Counted from the first letter of the stretch, positions 40,743-50,080 are shown. The stretch: DNA of 64,000 bases from Phytohabitans houttuyneae (GCF_011764425.1 NZ_BLPF01000003.1:1178001-1242000); one strand, 5' to 3'. The notes: a model not told the origin generated them from the letters alone. Program-made: numbers and translations.

Positions 40743-42201
40743 GGAGCCCGCCGCTCCAGCGGGTGAGCCAGGCGGGCCGGTCGCGTCCGGACCGGCCGCG
40801 GGGCGGCCCGGACGCGGCGCCGACCCGGACGTCGCGGTCGCGGCTCCGGCCGGCAGCGGTGCGTCCGCCGCTCGCGCCCAGACAGCGGCGGACGGTGCCG
40901 GCGACCCGGTGGCCGCCGGTGACGGACTCGGCAGCGGTGCGTCCGCGGCGGCGGGCGCTGAGCGGCCGGTGGCGGTCGGGGATGGCGGGGGGCACGCCGC
41001 GGCGGAGGCCGCCGCGGCCGCCGCCCGGGAGTCGCACGCCCAGGTCGTGGCGACGCTGATCCGGGTCACCGGCGACTGGACGCTCGCCGAGGACTGCGCG
41101 CAGGAGGCGCTCGTGCAGGCGCTCCAGCGGTGGCCCGCCGGCGGCGTGCCCGCCAACCCGGCCGGCTGGCTGATGACCGTGGCCCGCAACCGGGCGACCG
41201 ACGTGCTGCGCCGCGCGACCGTCGAGCGCCGCAAGCTGCGCGAGCTCGCCGCGCTCGCGCCCACCGACGCGGAACCGGCGACAGGGGAGGAGGAGGTCGT
41301 GGACGACCGGCTCCGGCTCATCTTCACGTGCTGCCACCCCGCGCTCGCCCTCGACGCCCGCGTGGCGCTGACCCTGCGCACCGTCTGCGGGATCCCGACG
41401 CCCGACATCGCCCGCGCGTTCCTGGTCACCGAGTCGACCATGACCCGCCGCCTCACGCGGGCCAAGACGAAGATCGCGGAGGCGCGCATCCCGTACCGGG
41501 TGCCGGCCGGCCCGGCCCTCGCCGAGCGGCTGCCGGGCGTCCTCGCCGTGCTGTACCTGCTCTTCACCCGCGGTTACAACGCCGACGGCGAGCCCGCGTT
41601 CGCCGACGAGGCGATCCGGCTGGCGCGGCTGCTGGACAGCCTGATGCCCGGGCAGCCGGAGGTCCCGGCGCTGCTCGCCCTCTTCCTGCTCCAGGACTCC
41701 CGCCGCCACGCCCGCCGCGACGCCGCCGGCGACCTCGTCCCGCTCGACCGGCAGGACCGCGGCCGCTGGGACCACGCGGCGATCGCCGAAGGGCTCGCCG
41801 TGCTGGGCCGGGTGCGGGAGGACGGCCCGTACGCGCTGCAGGCCCGCATCGCCGCCGGCCACGCCACCGCGCGCTCGGTCGAGTCGACGGACTGGCCCGC
41901 CATCGCCGGCTGGTACGACGCGCTCGCCGCCCTCACGCCCTCGCCCGTCGTGGCGCTCAACCGCGCCGTCGCGCACGGCTACGCCTACGGGCCGCGGGCC
42001 GGGCTGGCCCTGCTCGCCGAGGCGCGGGCGGGCGGTGCGCTCGACGGGTACCCGCTCGCCCTGGCCGCGGAGGCCGACCTGACCGCCCGACTGGGCGACC
42101 GCGCGCGGGCGGCGGCCCTCTTCCGCGAGGCGGCGGCGCAGACCCACGCCGAGCCGGAACGGCGCGCGCTCCTCGACCGCGCCGACGAGGCCCTCGCGTA
42201 A
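40735..42201 (+). CDS. ECF42-type RNA polymerase sigma factor with C-terminal TPR-like extension
   Basis: A sigma factor of up to 488 residues. Region 2 reads HAQVVATLIRVTGDWTLAEDCAQEALVQALQRWPAGGVPANPAGWLMTVARNRATDVLRR, and region 4 IPTPDIARAFLVTESTMTRRLTRAKTKI. The long C-terminal part (DUF6596/TPR-like: LYLLFTRGYNADGEPAFADEAIRLARLL...YALQARIAAGHA) identifies group ECF42, where it is needed for activity. A TTG at 40735, overlapping the DGPF gene, gives an unusual N-terminal extension of about 95 residues made of Ala, Gly and Pro. Downstream GTG codons such as 40969 would give the usual length. No anti-sigma factor is adjacent, as usual for this group. Confidence 0.9.
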   Translation: MAEEPAAPAGEPGGPVASGPAAGRPGRGADPDVAVAAPAGSGASAARAQTAADGAGDPVAAGDGLGSGASAAAGAERPVAVGDGGGHAAAEAAAAAARESHAQVVATLIRVTGDWTLAEDCAQEALVQALQRWPAGGVPANPAGWLMTVARNRATDVLRRATVERRKLRELAALAPTDAEPATGEEEVVDDRLRLIFTCCHPALALDARVALTLRTVCGIPTPDIARAFLVTESTMTRRLTRAKTKIAEARIPYRVPAGPALAERLPGVLAVLYLLFTRGYNADGEPAFADEAIRLARLLDSLMPGQPEVPALLALFLLQDSRRHARRDAAGDLVPLDRQDRGRWDHAAIAEGLAVLGRVREDGPYALQARIAAGHATARSVESTDWPAIAGWYDALAALTPSPVVALNRAVAHGYAYGPRAGLALLAEARAGGALDGYPLALAAEADLTARLGDRARAAALFREAAAQTHAEPERRALLDRADEALA

Positions 42202-42379
42202 GTCGGCGTCGTGCACTGACCAGGGCTCTTGATCACACGCGCAACCAATGGCCGGTCACGTCTTACATACGAGCTGGTCACGAGGCTCACGCTTGGGTCT
42301 CGGCTTGGCCACGGCAGGATCCCACAGCTCTGTTGATCTGTCCAAATTGCCATCAGTCACCCGTACGGGGAGGGACACG

Positions 42380-43855
42380 ATGGTCAGGTACCGACAGTTC
42401 GCAGTGGTCGTGGGGCTCGCGGCGCTGCTGGCCGCCGCGGGATGCGGGTCCGGCGGCGACCAGAGCGACTCGTCCGCGCCCGAGCCGTTGCCGGACCGGC
42501 ACCGGCAGAGCACTCCCGGCCCGGAGCGGGGCGGCGAGACGCGGGCGCAGGACGATCCACAGTCGACGTTCGCGATCGATGTGGACACCGCGTCGTACGG
42601 GTACGCCCGCCGGCTCATCAACGACGGCCACCGGCCGGACGCCGAGCAGGTGCGGCCGGAGGAGTTCGTCAACGCGTTCGACCAGGACTACCCGGAGCCG
42701 GGCGGCGACGGGTTCGCGGTGCACGTCGACGGGGCGCGGCTGCCGAGGTTTCACGAAGCCGAGGGCGACGTGCGGCTGATGCGGGTGGGGCTGCGCACCC
42801 GGGGCGAGGACGCCGGGACGCGCGAGGACGCCGCGCTGACGTTCGTGGTCGACGTGTCCGGCTCGATGGGCGAGCCGGGGCGCCTCGACCTCGTGCAGGA
42901 CGCCCTGCACACGCTCGTCGACGAGCTGCGGCCGACCGACTCGGTGGCGATCGTCGCGTTCAGCGGTGAGGCCGAGGTCGTCCGGGAGATGACGCCCGTC
43001 TCCGACGCGCGCCCCCTGCACCGCGCGGTCGACGCGCTGCGCACCCGCAGCAGCACCAACCTCGAGGCCGGGCTGGTGCTCGGGTACAAGGTGGCGCGCG
43101 AAGGCTTCCGGCCCGGCCGCACCAACCGGGTGATCGTGCTGTCGGACGGGCTGGCCAACACGGGCAGCACCCGGGCCGACGACATCCTGGAACGGGTGAG
43201 CGAGGAGGCGGACAAGGAGATCGCGCTGCTCGGTGTCGGGGTCGGCAGCGAGTACGGCGACGCGCTCATGGAACGGCTCGCCGACCGCGGCGACGGCTTC
43301 GTCGTGTACGTCAGCGAGCGCGAGCAGGCCCGCGACGTCTTCGTCCACAAGCTGCCCGCCACCCTCGCGGTACGCGCGCTCGACGCCAAGGTGCAGGTCA
43401 CGTTCGACCCGGAGGCGGTGCGCTCGTACCGGCTGATCGGCTACGAGAACCGCGTGCTCGCCGACGAGGACTTCCGCGACGACCGGGTCGACGGCGGCGA
43501 GGTCGGCCCCGGCCACAGCGTGACCGCGCTCTACGAGGTGCGGCTGACCGGCGAGTCAGCCCGCGACGCGCGGGTCGCCCGCGTGCAGGCCCGCTGGCTC
43601 GACCCGCGCACGCGGGACGCGGCGGAGGTGTACGAGTCGGTCACCGTGTCCGACCTGAGCGGCGGCTTCGACGCGGCCGGCCCCCGGCTGCGGATGTGCT
43701 ACGCCGCCGGCTTCTTCGCCGAGGCGCTGCGCGGCGGCGGTGCGGTGCCGCTCGACGCGCTCGGCCCGGTGGCCCGCCGCGCCGGCGACGACACCCGCGA
43801 CCCGGCGGTACGCGACCTCGCCGCGCTGATCGACCGCGCCGCGGACCTCGACTGA
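42380..43855 (+). CDS. von Willebrand factor A domain lipoprotein (YfbK-like)
   Basis: A 491-residue lipoprotein: lipobox LLAAAGC with Cys22, then a charged linker. An N-terminal conserved domain (STFAIDVDTASYGYARRLINDG, VRPEEFVNAFDQDYPEP) precedes the vWA domain with the MIDAS motif FVVDVSGSMGEPGRLD, TNLEAGLVLGYKVA and IVLSDGLANTGST. The C-terminal part matches DUF3520 as in E. coli YfbK. Such proteins are surface-anchored, metal-dependent adhesion or assembly factors of unclear role. The ATG has GGGGAGGG upstream. A 178-base gap separates it from the sigma factor gene, and a terminator follows. Confidence 0.92.
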   Translation: MVRYRQFAVVVGLAALLAAAGCGSGGDQSDSSAPEPLPDRHRQSTPGPERGGETRAQDDPQSTFAIDVDTASYGYARRLINDGHRPDAEQVRPEEFVNAFDQDYPEPGGDGFAVHVDGARLPRFHEAEGDVRLMRVGLRTRGEDAGTREDAALTFVVDVSGSMGEPGRLDLVQDALHTLVDELRPTDSVAIVAFSGEAEVVREMTPVSDARPLHRAVDALRTRSSTNLEAGLVLGYKVAREGFRPGRTNRVIVLSDGLANTGSTRADDILERVSEEADKEIALLGVGVGSEYGDALMERLADRGDGFVVYVSEREQARDVFVHKLPATLAVRALDAKVQVTFDPEAVRSYRLIGYENRVLADEDFRDDRVDGGEVGPGHSVTALYEVRLTGESARDARVARVQARWLDPRTRDAAEVYESVTVSDLSGGFDAAGPRLRMCYAAGFFAEALRGGGAVPLDALGPVARRAGDDTRDPAVRDLAALIDRAADLD

Positions 43856-43866
43856 CAGACCGTGTG

Positions 43867-43897
43867 CGGCTCCCCGCCGCTGCCTGGCGGGGAGCCG
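43867..43897 (+). terminator. terminator of the vWA lipoprotein gene
   Basis: A perfect 12-bp stem (43867-43878 with 43886-43897) with a seven-base loop lies 11 bases after the stop codon. Confidence 0.75.
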
Positions 43898-43977
43898 TCC
43901 GGGCAGACCCCCTTCCGGGTTTCCGCTTCCGCCGGGGTAACCCTCGGGCCGCGGCGGCCGGCGCCTAGGCTGGCCGG

Positions 43978-44727
43978 ATGCGGCTCGACATGCTCACCGC
44001 TCACCGCGACACCGGTGCGGCGCTGCTCACCTACTGCGACGGTGCTACCGGCGAGCGCACCACGCTCACCCCGGTCGAGCTGGGGCAGTGGGCCGCCCGC
44101 ACCGCGGGGCTGCTGGCCGACGGCTGCGGCCTGGCGGCCGGTGATCGCGCGGCCGTGCTGCTGCCGCCGCACTGGCAGACCGCCGCGGTGCTGCTCGGCG
44201 CCTGGTCGATCGGGGTGACCGTGTCGTACCGGTCGTGGGCCACCGCCGGGCTGCCCGCGGTCGGGCCGGGGCAGGACGAGCCGTACGACGCGGTGTTCGT
44301 CTCCCGGCAGCGCCTCGGCAGCTGGCTGGAGAGCGTGCCCGAGGCGCGGCACCGCTTCGTGCACGACCTCGGGCCGGACGCCGCCCCGCTCGACGAGGTG
44401 CCCGAGGGCTACCGCGACTTTCTCGGCGAGGCCCGCCACCATCCCGGTGACCTGCCGGCCCAGCAGGCGGTGCGGTACACGGACGCGGCCAGCCCGGACG
44501 GCACCACGTACCAGCAATGGGGCGGGATCGCCGCGGAGATCGCGGGGTCGCTCGGCCTGGCGCCCGGCGACCGCGTCATGGTCGACGCCGCGGCCGCGCA
44601 CCTGCTGCCGGTCACCTGGCTGCTCGCGCCGCTGGCCGCCGGCGCGTCGATCCTTGTCTGCGCCAACCTCGACCGCGACGCGATGGACCGGCGCGCGGCC
44701 GCCGAGGGCGTCACGCACGCGCTCTGA
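43978..44727 (+). CDS. TIGR03089 family protein (adenylate-forming enzyme-like N-domain)
   Basis: A 249-residue protein that resembles the N-terminal portion of AMP-forming synthetases (LGQWAARTAGLLADGCGLAAGDRAAVLLPPHWQTAAVLLGAWSIGVTV) but lacks the ATP-binding motifs and C-terminal domain. This short form is the TIGR03089 family, found throughout actinobacteria with no known function, so the length is normal and not a truncation. TAGGCT (43966-43971) lies six bases before the ATG, indicating a leaderless transcript. It is convergent with the aminotransferase gene, four bases apart. Confidence 0.88.
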   Translation: MRLDMLTAHRDTGAALLTYCDGATGERTTLTPVELGQWAARTAGLLADGCGLAAGDRAAVLLPPHWQTAAVLLGAWSIGVTVSYRSWATAGLPAVGPGQDEPYDAVFVSRQRLGSWLESVPEARHRFVHDLGPDAAPLDEVPEGYRDFLGEARHHPGDLPAQQAVRYTDAASPDGTTYQQWGGIAAEIAGSLGLAPGDRVMVDAAAAHLLPVTWLLAPLAAGASILVCANLDRDAMDRRAAAEGVTHAL

Positions 44728-44731
44728 CGCC

Positions 44732-46084
44732 TCAGCCGACCAGCTCGCCCAGCGCGGCCGCGAAGACCTCGTGGTGCCGGGCCACGTCGTCGTGCGTGGT
44801 CTGCGGGCAGGCCAGCGCCATGTTGTGAAACGGGGTGAGCAGGATCCCCCGGTTTGCCAGGTAGGTGTGCAGGTAGTCCTCCAGCTCCCCGTCGGCGCAC
44901 GCCGCCGACTCGCCGCCGGTGCGCGGCGCGGGAGAGGCGAAGCGGTACTCCACGCGCGCGCCGAGCTGGCTGACCGACCACGGCAGCCCGTACCCCTCGA
45001 TGATCTTCCGGGCGCCGGTCGCGAACGCGGTCGCCACCTCGACCATCCCGGCGAACGCCGCGTCGGTCAGCACCTCGCCGAGCGTCGCGCGGGCCGCGGC
45101 CAGCGAGAGCGGGTTGCCGGCGAGCGTGCCGCCCACCCCGCCCATGTCGACGAGGTCGAGGTCTGAGCGGTCACTCAGCGCGCCGGCGAGCGCCTCGGTG
45201 AGGCCGTACGCCCCGATCGGGATCCCGCCGCCGATCGCCTTGCCGATCGTCACCACGTCGGGCGCGAGGCCCCACGCCGCGGTCGCGCCGCCCGGCCCCG
45301 CGGAGAACGTGTGCGTCTCGTCGTTGACCAGGTACGTGCCGTGCCGCCGGGTCAGCTCCCGCACGCCGGCGAGGTAGCCGGGCTCGGGCAGCACGATGCC
45401 GATGTTCGTCAGCGCCGGCTCCATCAGCACCGCGGCGACGTCGCCGTGCGCGAGCTCGCGCTCCAGCCCGTCGAGGTCGTTGTACTCGGCGACGCGGCTG
45501 GTCGCCGTCACGTCGTAGGGCGCGCCGACGTTGCCCTCGCGGCTGCGCGCCCGCCCGTCCGGCCCCACCACGATCAGCGACTCGTCCACCGAGCCGTGGT
45601 AGCAGTAGCTGTTGACGAGCACGCGCGGACGGCCGGTCACCGCCCGCAGCAGCCGGATCGCCCACCGGTTGGCGTCCGTCGCGGTCAGCGCGAAGCTCCA
45701 CTGTGGAACCCCGAAGCGGCGGGCCAGCTCCGCGCCCACCTCGGCCGCCTCCTCGGTCGGCAGCATCGTGGCCAGCCCGCCCCGCTCGGTCAGCCGCCTC
45801 GTCACCGCCTCGACCACCGGCGCCGGCGCGTGACCGGCCATCGCACCGGTGTCGCCCAGGCAGAAGTCGACGTACTCGCGACCGTCCACATCGGTCACCC
45901 GCGCGCCGTGGGCGGTCTCGAAGTGGATCGGAAAGCCGGCCGCGGTCTTGTTCATCCACGTCATCGGCACGCGGCCGAAGAGGTGCGCGGCCCGCCCGTA
46001 CGCGGCGGCGGAGCGGGGGTGCAGGTCGGCGTAGGCCGCGCGCTCGCGGTCCAGCAGGGCGGCCAGTCGGCTGCGGTCGATCAT
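44732..46084 (-). CDS. class III aminotransferase (glutamate-1-semialdehyde mutase-like)
   Basis: A 450-residue PLP enzyme of the class III fold. Landmarks are VTDVDGREYVDFCLGDTGAMAGHAP, the cofactor region ALTATDANRWAIRLLRAVTGRP, VLMEPALTN, YLVNDETHTFSAGPGG (with the PLP-interacting aspartate replaced by glutamate-aspartate context NDE) and VVTIGKAIGGGIPIGAYG, which contains the Schiff-base lysine. The mix of motifs is closest to glutamate-1-semialdehyde 2,1-aminomutase-like proteins, but no haem genes are near, so a transaminase on an unknown amino acid or amine is more likely. It is transcribed alone, divergent from the small Flp-like gene. Confidence 0.9.
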   Translation of the reverse strand: MIDRSRLAALLDRERAAYADLHPRSAAAYGRAAHLFGRVPMTWMNKTAAGFPIHFETAHGARVTDVDGREYVDFCLGDTGAMAGHAPAPVVEAVTRRLTERGGLATMLPTEEAAEVGAELARRFGVPQWSFALTATDANRWAIRLLRAVTGRPRVLVNSYCYHGSVDESLIVVGPDGRARSREGNVGAPYDVTATSRVAEYNDLDGLERELAHGDVAAVLMEPALTNIGIVLPEPGYLAGVRELTRRHGTYLVNDETHTFSAGPGGATAAWGLAPDVVTIGKAIGGGIPIGAYGLTEALAGALSDRSDLDLVDMGGVGGTLAGNPLSLAAARATLGEVLTDAAFAGMVEVATAFATGARKIIEGYGLPWSVSQLGARVEYRFASPAPRTGGESAACADGELEDYLHTYLANRGILLTPFHNMALACPQTTHDDVARHHEVFAAALGELVG

Positions 46085-46200
46085 CGGAGAACGCTCCTCA
46101 CCTGGGCTTTCACCGGCAGCCTAACCGGACACCCCGATTACTCAGGACAGCGGCCGCGGCGGCTCCTAGCCTGTCGGCAGGCACTCTGGAGGGAGCACCC

Positions 46201-46356
46201 ATGTCCGCACGGATCACCCTGCGCCGCTTCGCCGTCGCCTCCGCCACCCTGGCCGGCGCGGCACTGATCGCCGCCGCGTCGGGCGGCGCGCAGGCGCTCG
46301 CCACCGCCGCCACCGCGATCGAGTACGGCCTGATCGCCGCGTTCATCGCCGTCTAG
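46201..46356 (+). CDS. mini Flp-pilin-like exported peptide
   Basis: A 51-residue peptide. The first 34 residues are signal-like (MSARITLRRFAVASATLAG, then AALIAAASGGAQALA). The last 16 (ATAIEYGLIAAFIAV) match the hydrophobic N-terminal motif of mature Flp/Fap pilins (ATAIEYGLIAALIAV...), where the protein stops; normal Flp pilins continue for about 30 residues. GGAGGGAG lies five bases before the ATG, the best ribosome binding site in this part of the window, so it is probably translated. No tad or prepilin peptidase genes are in the window. It could be a decayed pilin or a short membrane peptide. Confidence 0.65.
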   Translation: MSARITLRRFAVASATLAGAALIAAASGGAQALATAATAIEYGLIAAFIAV

Positions 46357-46507
46357 GCCGGCGACCGCGGCCGGGCGCTACGCGGCCGCGACTTCGCCGG
46401 CCTCGTCGGGCTGCCACCGTCCCGGTACGCGAAGGCCCAGCAGCTTTGACGAAAACCTGCCACGCGAGGTACAGCGAGGACCGAAGCTGACCTAACCGGC
46501 TCGTAGC

Positions 46508-47662
46508 GTGAGTTTCATGATCACTCCATACCGCGTGGAAATCCCGGAAGAGCGCCTCGACGACCTGCGCGCGCGGCTCGCCGCCACCCGGTGGCCGGTA
46601 CCGCTGCCCGGTGACGGCTGGGACACCGGCGTGCCCGTGGCGTGGCTGCGCGACCTCGCCGAGCACTGGCGTACCGGGTACGACTGGCGGGCCGCCGAGG
46701 CGAAGCTCAACGCACACCCGCAGTTCGTCACCGAGATCGACGGGCAGCGGATCCACTTCCTGCACGTGCGCTCGCCCCTGCCGCGCGCCCTCCCGCTGGT
46801 ACTCACCCACGGGTGGCCGGGCTCGGTGTTCGAGTTCCTGGACCTGATCGGGCCGTTGACCGACCCGGGCGCGCACGGCGGCGACCCGGCCGACGCGTTC
46901 GACGTGGTGATCCCGTCCCTGCCGGGCTTCGGCCTGTCCGGGCCGACCGCCGACACCGGGTGGGACACCACGCGGACCGCGCGGGCCTGGGCCGAGCTGA
47001 TGCGGCGGCTGGGGTACGAGCGGTTCGGCGCGCACGGCGGCGACATCGGCGCGGGGGTCAGCCCCGACCTGGGGCGGGTCGCGCCGGAGCGGGTCGCCGG
47101 CGTGCACGTCAACGGCGGGCCCGGACCGGTTCCGCCGGTCCCGCTCTCCGAGGAGGAGATGGCCGCGCTGACCGAGGTCGAGCGGGACCGGGTACGGCGG
47201 ACCGAGGCGTTCATGCGGGAGGAGTACGGCTACATCGCCATCCAGTCCACCCGGCCGCAGACGCTCGCCTACGGCCTCACCGACTCGCCGGCCGGGCAGC
47301 TTGCGTGGATCATGGACAAGTTCCGCGAGTGGACGTACCCGCGGGAGGCGTTGCCCGAGGACGTCGTCGACCGCGACTGGCTGCTCACCAACGCGACACT
47401 GTGGTGGCTGACCGGCACCGCGGGCAGCGCGGCCCTGGTGGGGTACGCGAGCGCCGGCGGATGGGGCGAGCCGAAGACCAACTCGGGCGTGCCCACCGGC
47501 GCGATCGTGTTCGCCCACGACGTGGGGATCCGCCGCTACGCCGAGGCCGAGAACACCATCACCCGCTGGACCGACGTCGACCGCGGCGGGCACTTCGCCG
47601 CCATCGAGGAACCGGCGGCACTCCTCGCCGACCTGCGGGAGTTCTTCCGCGACCTGCGGTAG
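46508..47662 (+). CDS. epoxide hydrolase family protein
   Basis: A 384-residue alpha/beta hydrolase of the microsomal epoxide hydrolase type. The N-terminal EHN domain ([23 protein letters not shown]) is followed by the oxyanion motif [19 protein letters not shown], the nucleophile aspartate in [13 protein letters not shown], lid tyrosines, and the catalytic histidine in [13 protein letters not shown]. It should open epoxides of aromatic or terpenoid compounds, perhaps for detoxification. The GTG at 46508 is given; an ATG at 46517 is equally good. It is convergent with the HTH-GNAT gene, four bases apart. Confidence 0.92.
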   Translation: MSFMITPYRVEIPEERLDDLRARLAATRWPVPLPGDGWDTGVPVAWLRDLAEHWRTGYDWRAAEAKLNAHPQFVTEIDGQRIHFLHVRSPLPRALPLVLTHGWPGSVFEFLDLIGPLTDPGAHGGDPADAFDVVIPSLPGFGLSGPTADTGWDTTRTARAWAELMRRLGYERFGAHGGDIGAGVSPDLGRVAPERVAGVHVNGGPGPVPPVPLSEEEMAALTEVERDRVRRTEAFMREEYGYIAIQSTRPQTLAYGLTDSPAGQLAWIMDKFREWTYPREALPEDVVDRDWLLTNATLWWLTGTAGSAALVGYASAGGWGEPKTNSGVPTGAIVFAHDVGIRRYAEAENTITRWTDVDRGGHFAAIEEPAALLADLREFFRDLR

Positions 47663-47666
47663 GCGG

Positions 47667-48476
47667 CTACGCGAGCAGCAGCCCGAGGTAGTACTCGTCC
47701 ACGTCGCGGCCGTCGACGACGAGCGACGCACGGCGCAGCCCCTCGATCTGGAAGCCGCACGCCAGCAGCAGCCGGACCGCGGCCTGGTGGTGCGTGGCCG
47801 CCGTCAGCTCGACGCGTCGCAGCCCGCGCCGGCGGCACTCGTCGACCGCCGCGCGGGCCAGGCGGGTGCCGATCCCACGCCCCCGCCACCGCGCGTCCAC
47901 CCCGAGGACGAGGCGGCCGGTGAGCCAGTGCGGGTCGACCTCGACGCGGGCGTACCCGGCGAGCGGCTCGTCCCCACCCGGATCGGCGACGACGTGGAAG
48001 CCCGGGCCGCCCGGATCCGGCTGCGCCTCCAGCCGCCGCCGCAGCGCGAGCAGCCGCGTGACGTCGCCTCCGGTGGCCGGGCGGACCGCGGTACCGTCCA
48101 CGGTGCTCCCTCCGGCGTCGGCCTCCCGCACCGGCCCGCGCGACCGTGCGGGAGCGCCGCCGGCCGCCCGCGAACCGTCCACAAAGGGCGCCGGCACCGC
48201 CGCCATCGCGAGCCGGCTGCGGGCGTCCAGCCAGGTGGCCACCTCGCCGTCGTCGCCGCCGCACGCGCGGATGTACGCGGCGACGAGGTCCCGGCTCGGC
48301 AGCGTGTTCCGGTGCAGCATGGTGGCGACGGTGCTCGGCGGCAGCGACTCCCGCGTCGCCCGCGCCCGCCGCGCGAGCTGGCGGTACGTGAGGCCCGCGG
48401 CTTCCCGGCGGCGGCGCAGGCACAGCACGTACTCGGCGCTGCACCGCGCACCGGCCGGATCGAGGTCACTGACCAC
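47667..48476 (-). CDS. helix-turn-helix / GNAT acetyltransferase fusion
   Basis: A 269-residue protein with two distinct parts. Residues about 10-95 form an XRE-like helix-turn-helix region of the actinobacterial short type (AEYVLCLRRRREAAGLTYRQLARRA...LPPSTVATMLHRNTLPSRDLVAAYIRACGG). After a linker, residues about 128-269 form a GNAT domain (VRPATGGDVTRLLALRRRLEA, ARWRGRGIGTRLARAAVDECRRRGLRRVEL with the acetyl-CoA loop, AVRLLLACGFQIEG). The GTG at 48476 was chosen because the HTH begins right there and GGGGG precedes it. The union suggests a DNA-binding acetyltransferase or a self-regulating enzyme; the acceptor is unknown. Confidence 0.85.
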   Translation of the reverse strand: MVSDLDPAGARCSAEYVLCLRRRREAAGLTYRQLARRARATRESLPPSTVATMLHRNTLPSRDLVAAYIRACGGDDGEVATWLDARSRLAMAAVPAPFVDGSRAAGGAPARSRGPVREADAGGSTVDGTAVRPATGGDVTRLLALRRRLEAQPDPGGPGFHVVADPGGDEPLAGYARVEVDPHWLTGRLVLGVDARWRGRGIGTRLARAAVDECRRRGLRRVELTAATHHQAAVRLLLACGFQIEGLRRASLVVDGRDVDEYYLGLLLA

Positions 48477-48703
48477 TGTGTACCCCCGTGTTTCCCGCTT
48501 CCCCGTGTAGCGGGAACCCCGAGCGTGGCGTCGGCCGCCCCTGTCCGGCAAGGCGATCCCTGTCCGGGACAGAACGGCGCGCTGTCCGGGCTGCTCAGGC
48601 GGGGTGCGAACGGTTCCGAACAAGCCCGAACGGCCGCACCGGACACGCGGGCCCGGACCCGTTCCTATCCTGGCGTCCTGCGGAACACCCACGGGGAGGT
48701 CCC

Positions 48704-49989
48704 ATGATCCGACGCCTGACCACGTTCCTCGCGGCCGCGGCGCTCGCGGTGACGGGCACGTTGATCGTCGCCCGGCCCGCGCTCGCCGCGCCCGAGGACT
48801 ACCACCTGAGCTGGTTCGAGGCCGCCGAGGGCGACGTCACCGGCACCTACCGGAACGTCATCGGCCAGATCGAGGCCACCGACATCGGCACGGACACGCT
48901 GAGCGAGATCACCAACTCCAGCGACCTCGTCATCCAGCCGAGCTGCTCCGACCCGCTGCCGCCGAACGCGACGCCGCTGTGCTTCTCCGCCGGCGACAAC
49001 AGCGCCGAGGAGTGGATCCCGCAGGGCATCACGACGACAAACGACGCCACCGGCGGGTCCGCGTCGAAGATCCTGGTCAGCTGGTACGACGGGTGCAGCA
49101 CCGGCACGCAGGGCACCGACTGGGGGCGTCCCAACCAGGGCTGCCAGGACGGGCCGAACACCGACGAGGCGGCGGACAAGGGCGTGCGGATCAGCGTCTA
49201 CACGCCGCACGTGGGGTACCGCAACGTGCTGCTCGTCGAGCCGTTCTTCAACAGCTCCGACAACCCGTCCTTCCACGCCACCCACATGCACGCCGGCGGC
49301 ATCGCCCTGTACGGCAACTTCCTGTACGTGGCCGACACCCGGTACGGCATGCGGGTCTTCGACACCCGCAAGATCTTCGACCTCAACGAGCAGCTGAACC
49401 CCACCAACCGGCCCACCAACATCAGCGACAAGACCAAGGTCGGGCGGCACAGCAACGTCTGGTACAGCCACGGGTACCGGTGGGTCTGGCCGGCCGTGGG
49501 GAGTGGCGGCGCGACGGCACCGGCCACGCCACCGACTGCCAGGGCGTCGGCTTCCCGATGAAGTTCTCGTACCTGAGCGTCGACCGCGCGGCCCGTTACC
49601 TGCTCGCCGGCGAGTACTGCCCGAGTGACCGCTCGCAGCCCGGTCGCCTGGCCCGCTGGCAGCTGGGCAGTCAAGCGGCCACCAGCCCGGCGAGCGGGAT
49701 AGCAAACGGGTGGGCCGTCGACGCCTTCAACCTGCCGATCGACCACATCCAGGGTGGCGCGTCGGTGGGCGGGAGCACGGTCTACCTGAACGCGAGCGAC
49801 GGCGCGAGCAACTACGGCAAGCTTTGGCGCTACCAGGTCAGCGGCACCTCGCTGACCAGCGGCGCGTACGTGTCAGCGGCCAGGGGCTGCGAGGACCTCA
49901 GCTTCGACACCTGGGACCAGCGCATCTACTCGGTGTCCGAGTACCACGACCGCAGGGCCATCTACTACACCCGGCCCAGCGACTTCTGA
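48704..49989 (+). pseudogene. secreted protein of unknown function, frameshifted
   Basis: The reading frame starts at an ATG with GGGGAGG upstream and a clear signal peptide (MIRRLTTFLAAAALAVTGTL, cleavage after ARPALA). It continues as EDYHLSWFEAAEGDVTGTYRNVIG through HSNVWYSHGYRWVWPAVG, then the coding frame shifts by -1 at the GGGG run 49498-49501 and goes on as EWRRDGTGHATDCQGVGFPMKFSY to the stop at 49989. Adding one G restores one protein of about 428 residues, rich in aromatic and Asp/Asn residues, with segments such as ALYGNFLYVADTRYGMRVFDTRKIF that resemble beta-propeller blades. As read, the first frame stops at 49561. A sequencing error is possible. Confidence 0.75.
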
Positions 49990-49997
49990 GCGACCCG

Positions 49998-50028
49998 CAC
50001 CGGCCGGCGCGCCCGCCGCCGGCCGGTG
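49998..50028 (+). terminator. terminator after the secreted protein gene
   Basis: A perfect 12-bp stem (49998-50009 with 50017-50028) with a seven-base loop begins nine bases past the stop codon. Confidence 0.7.
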
Positions 50029-50080
50029 CCGGCGCCGCCTGGCGGCATAATGACCTCGATTCGGAGGTACCGCCAGAACC

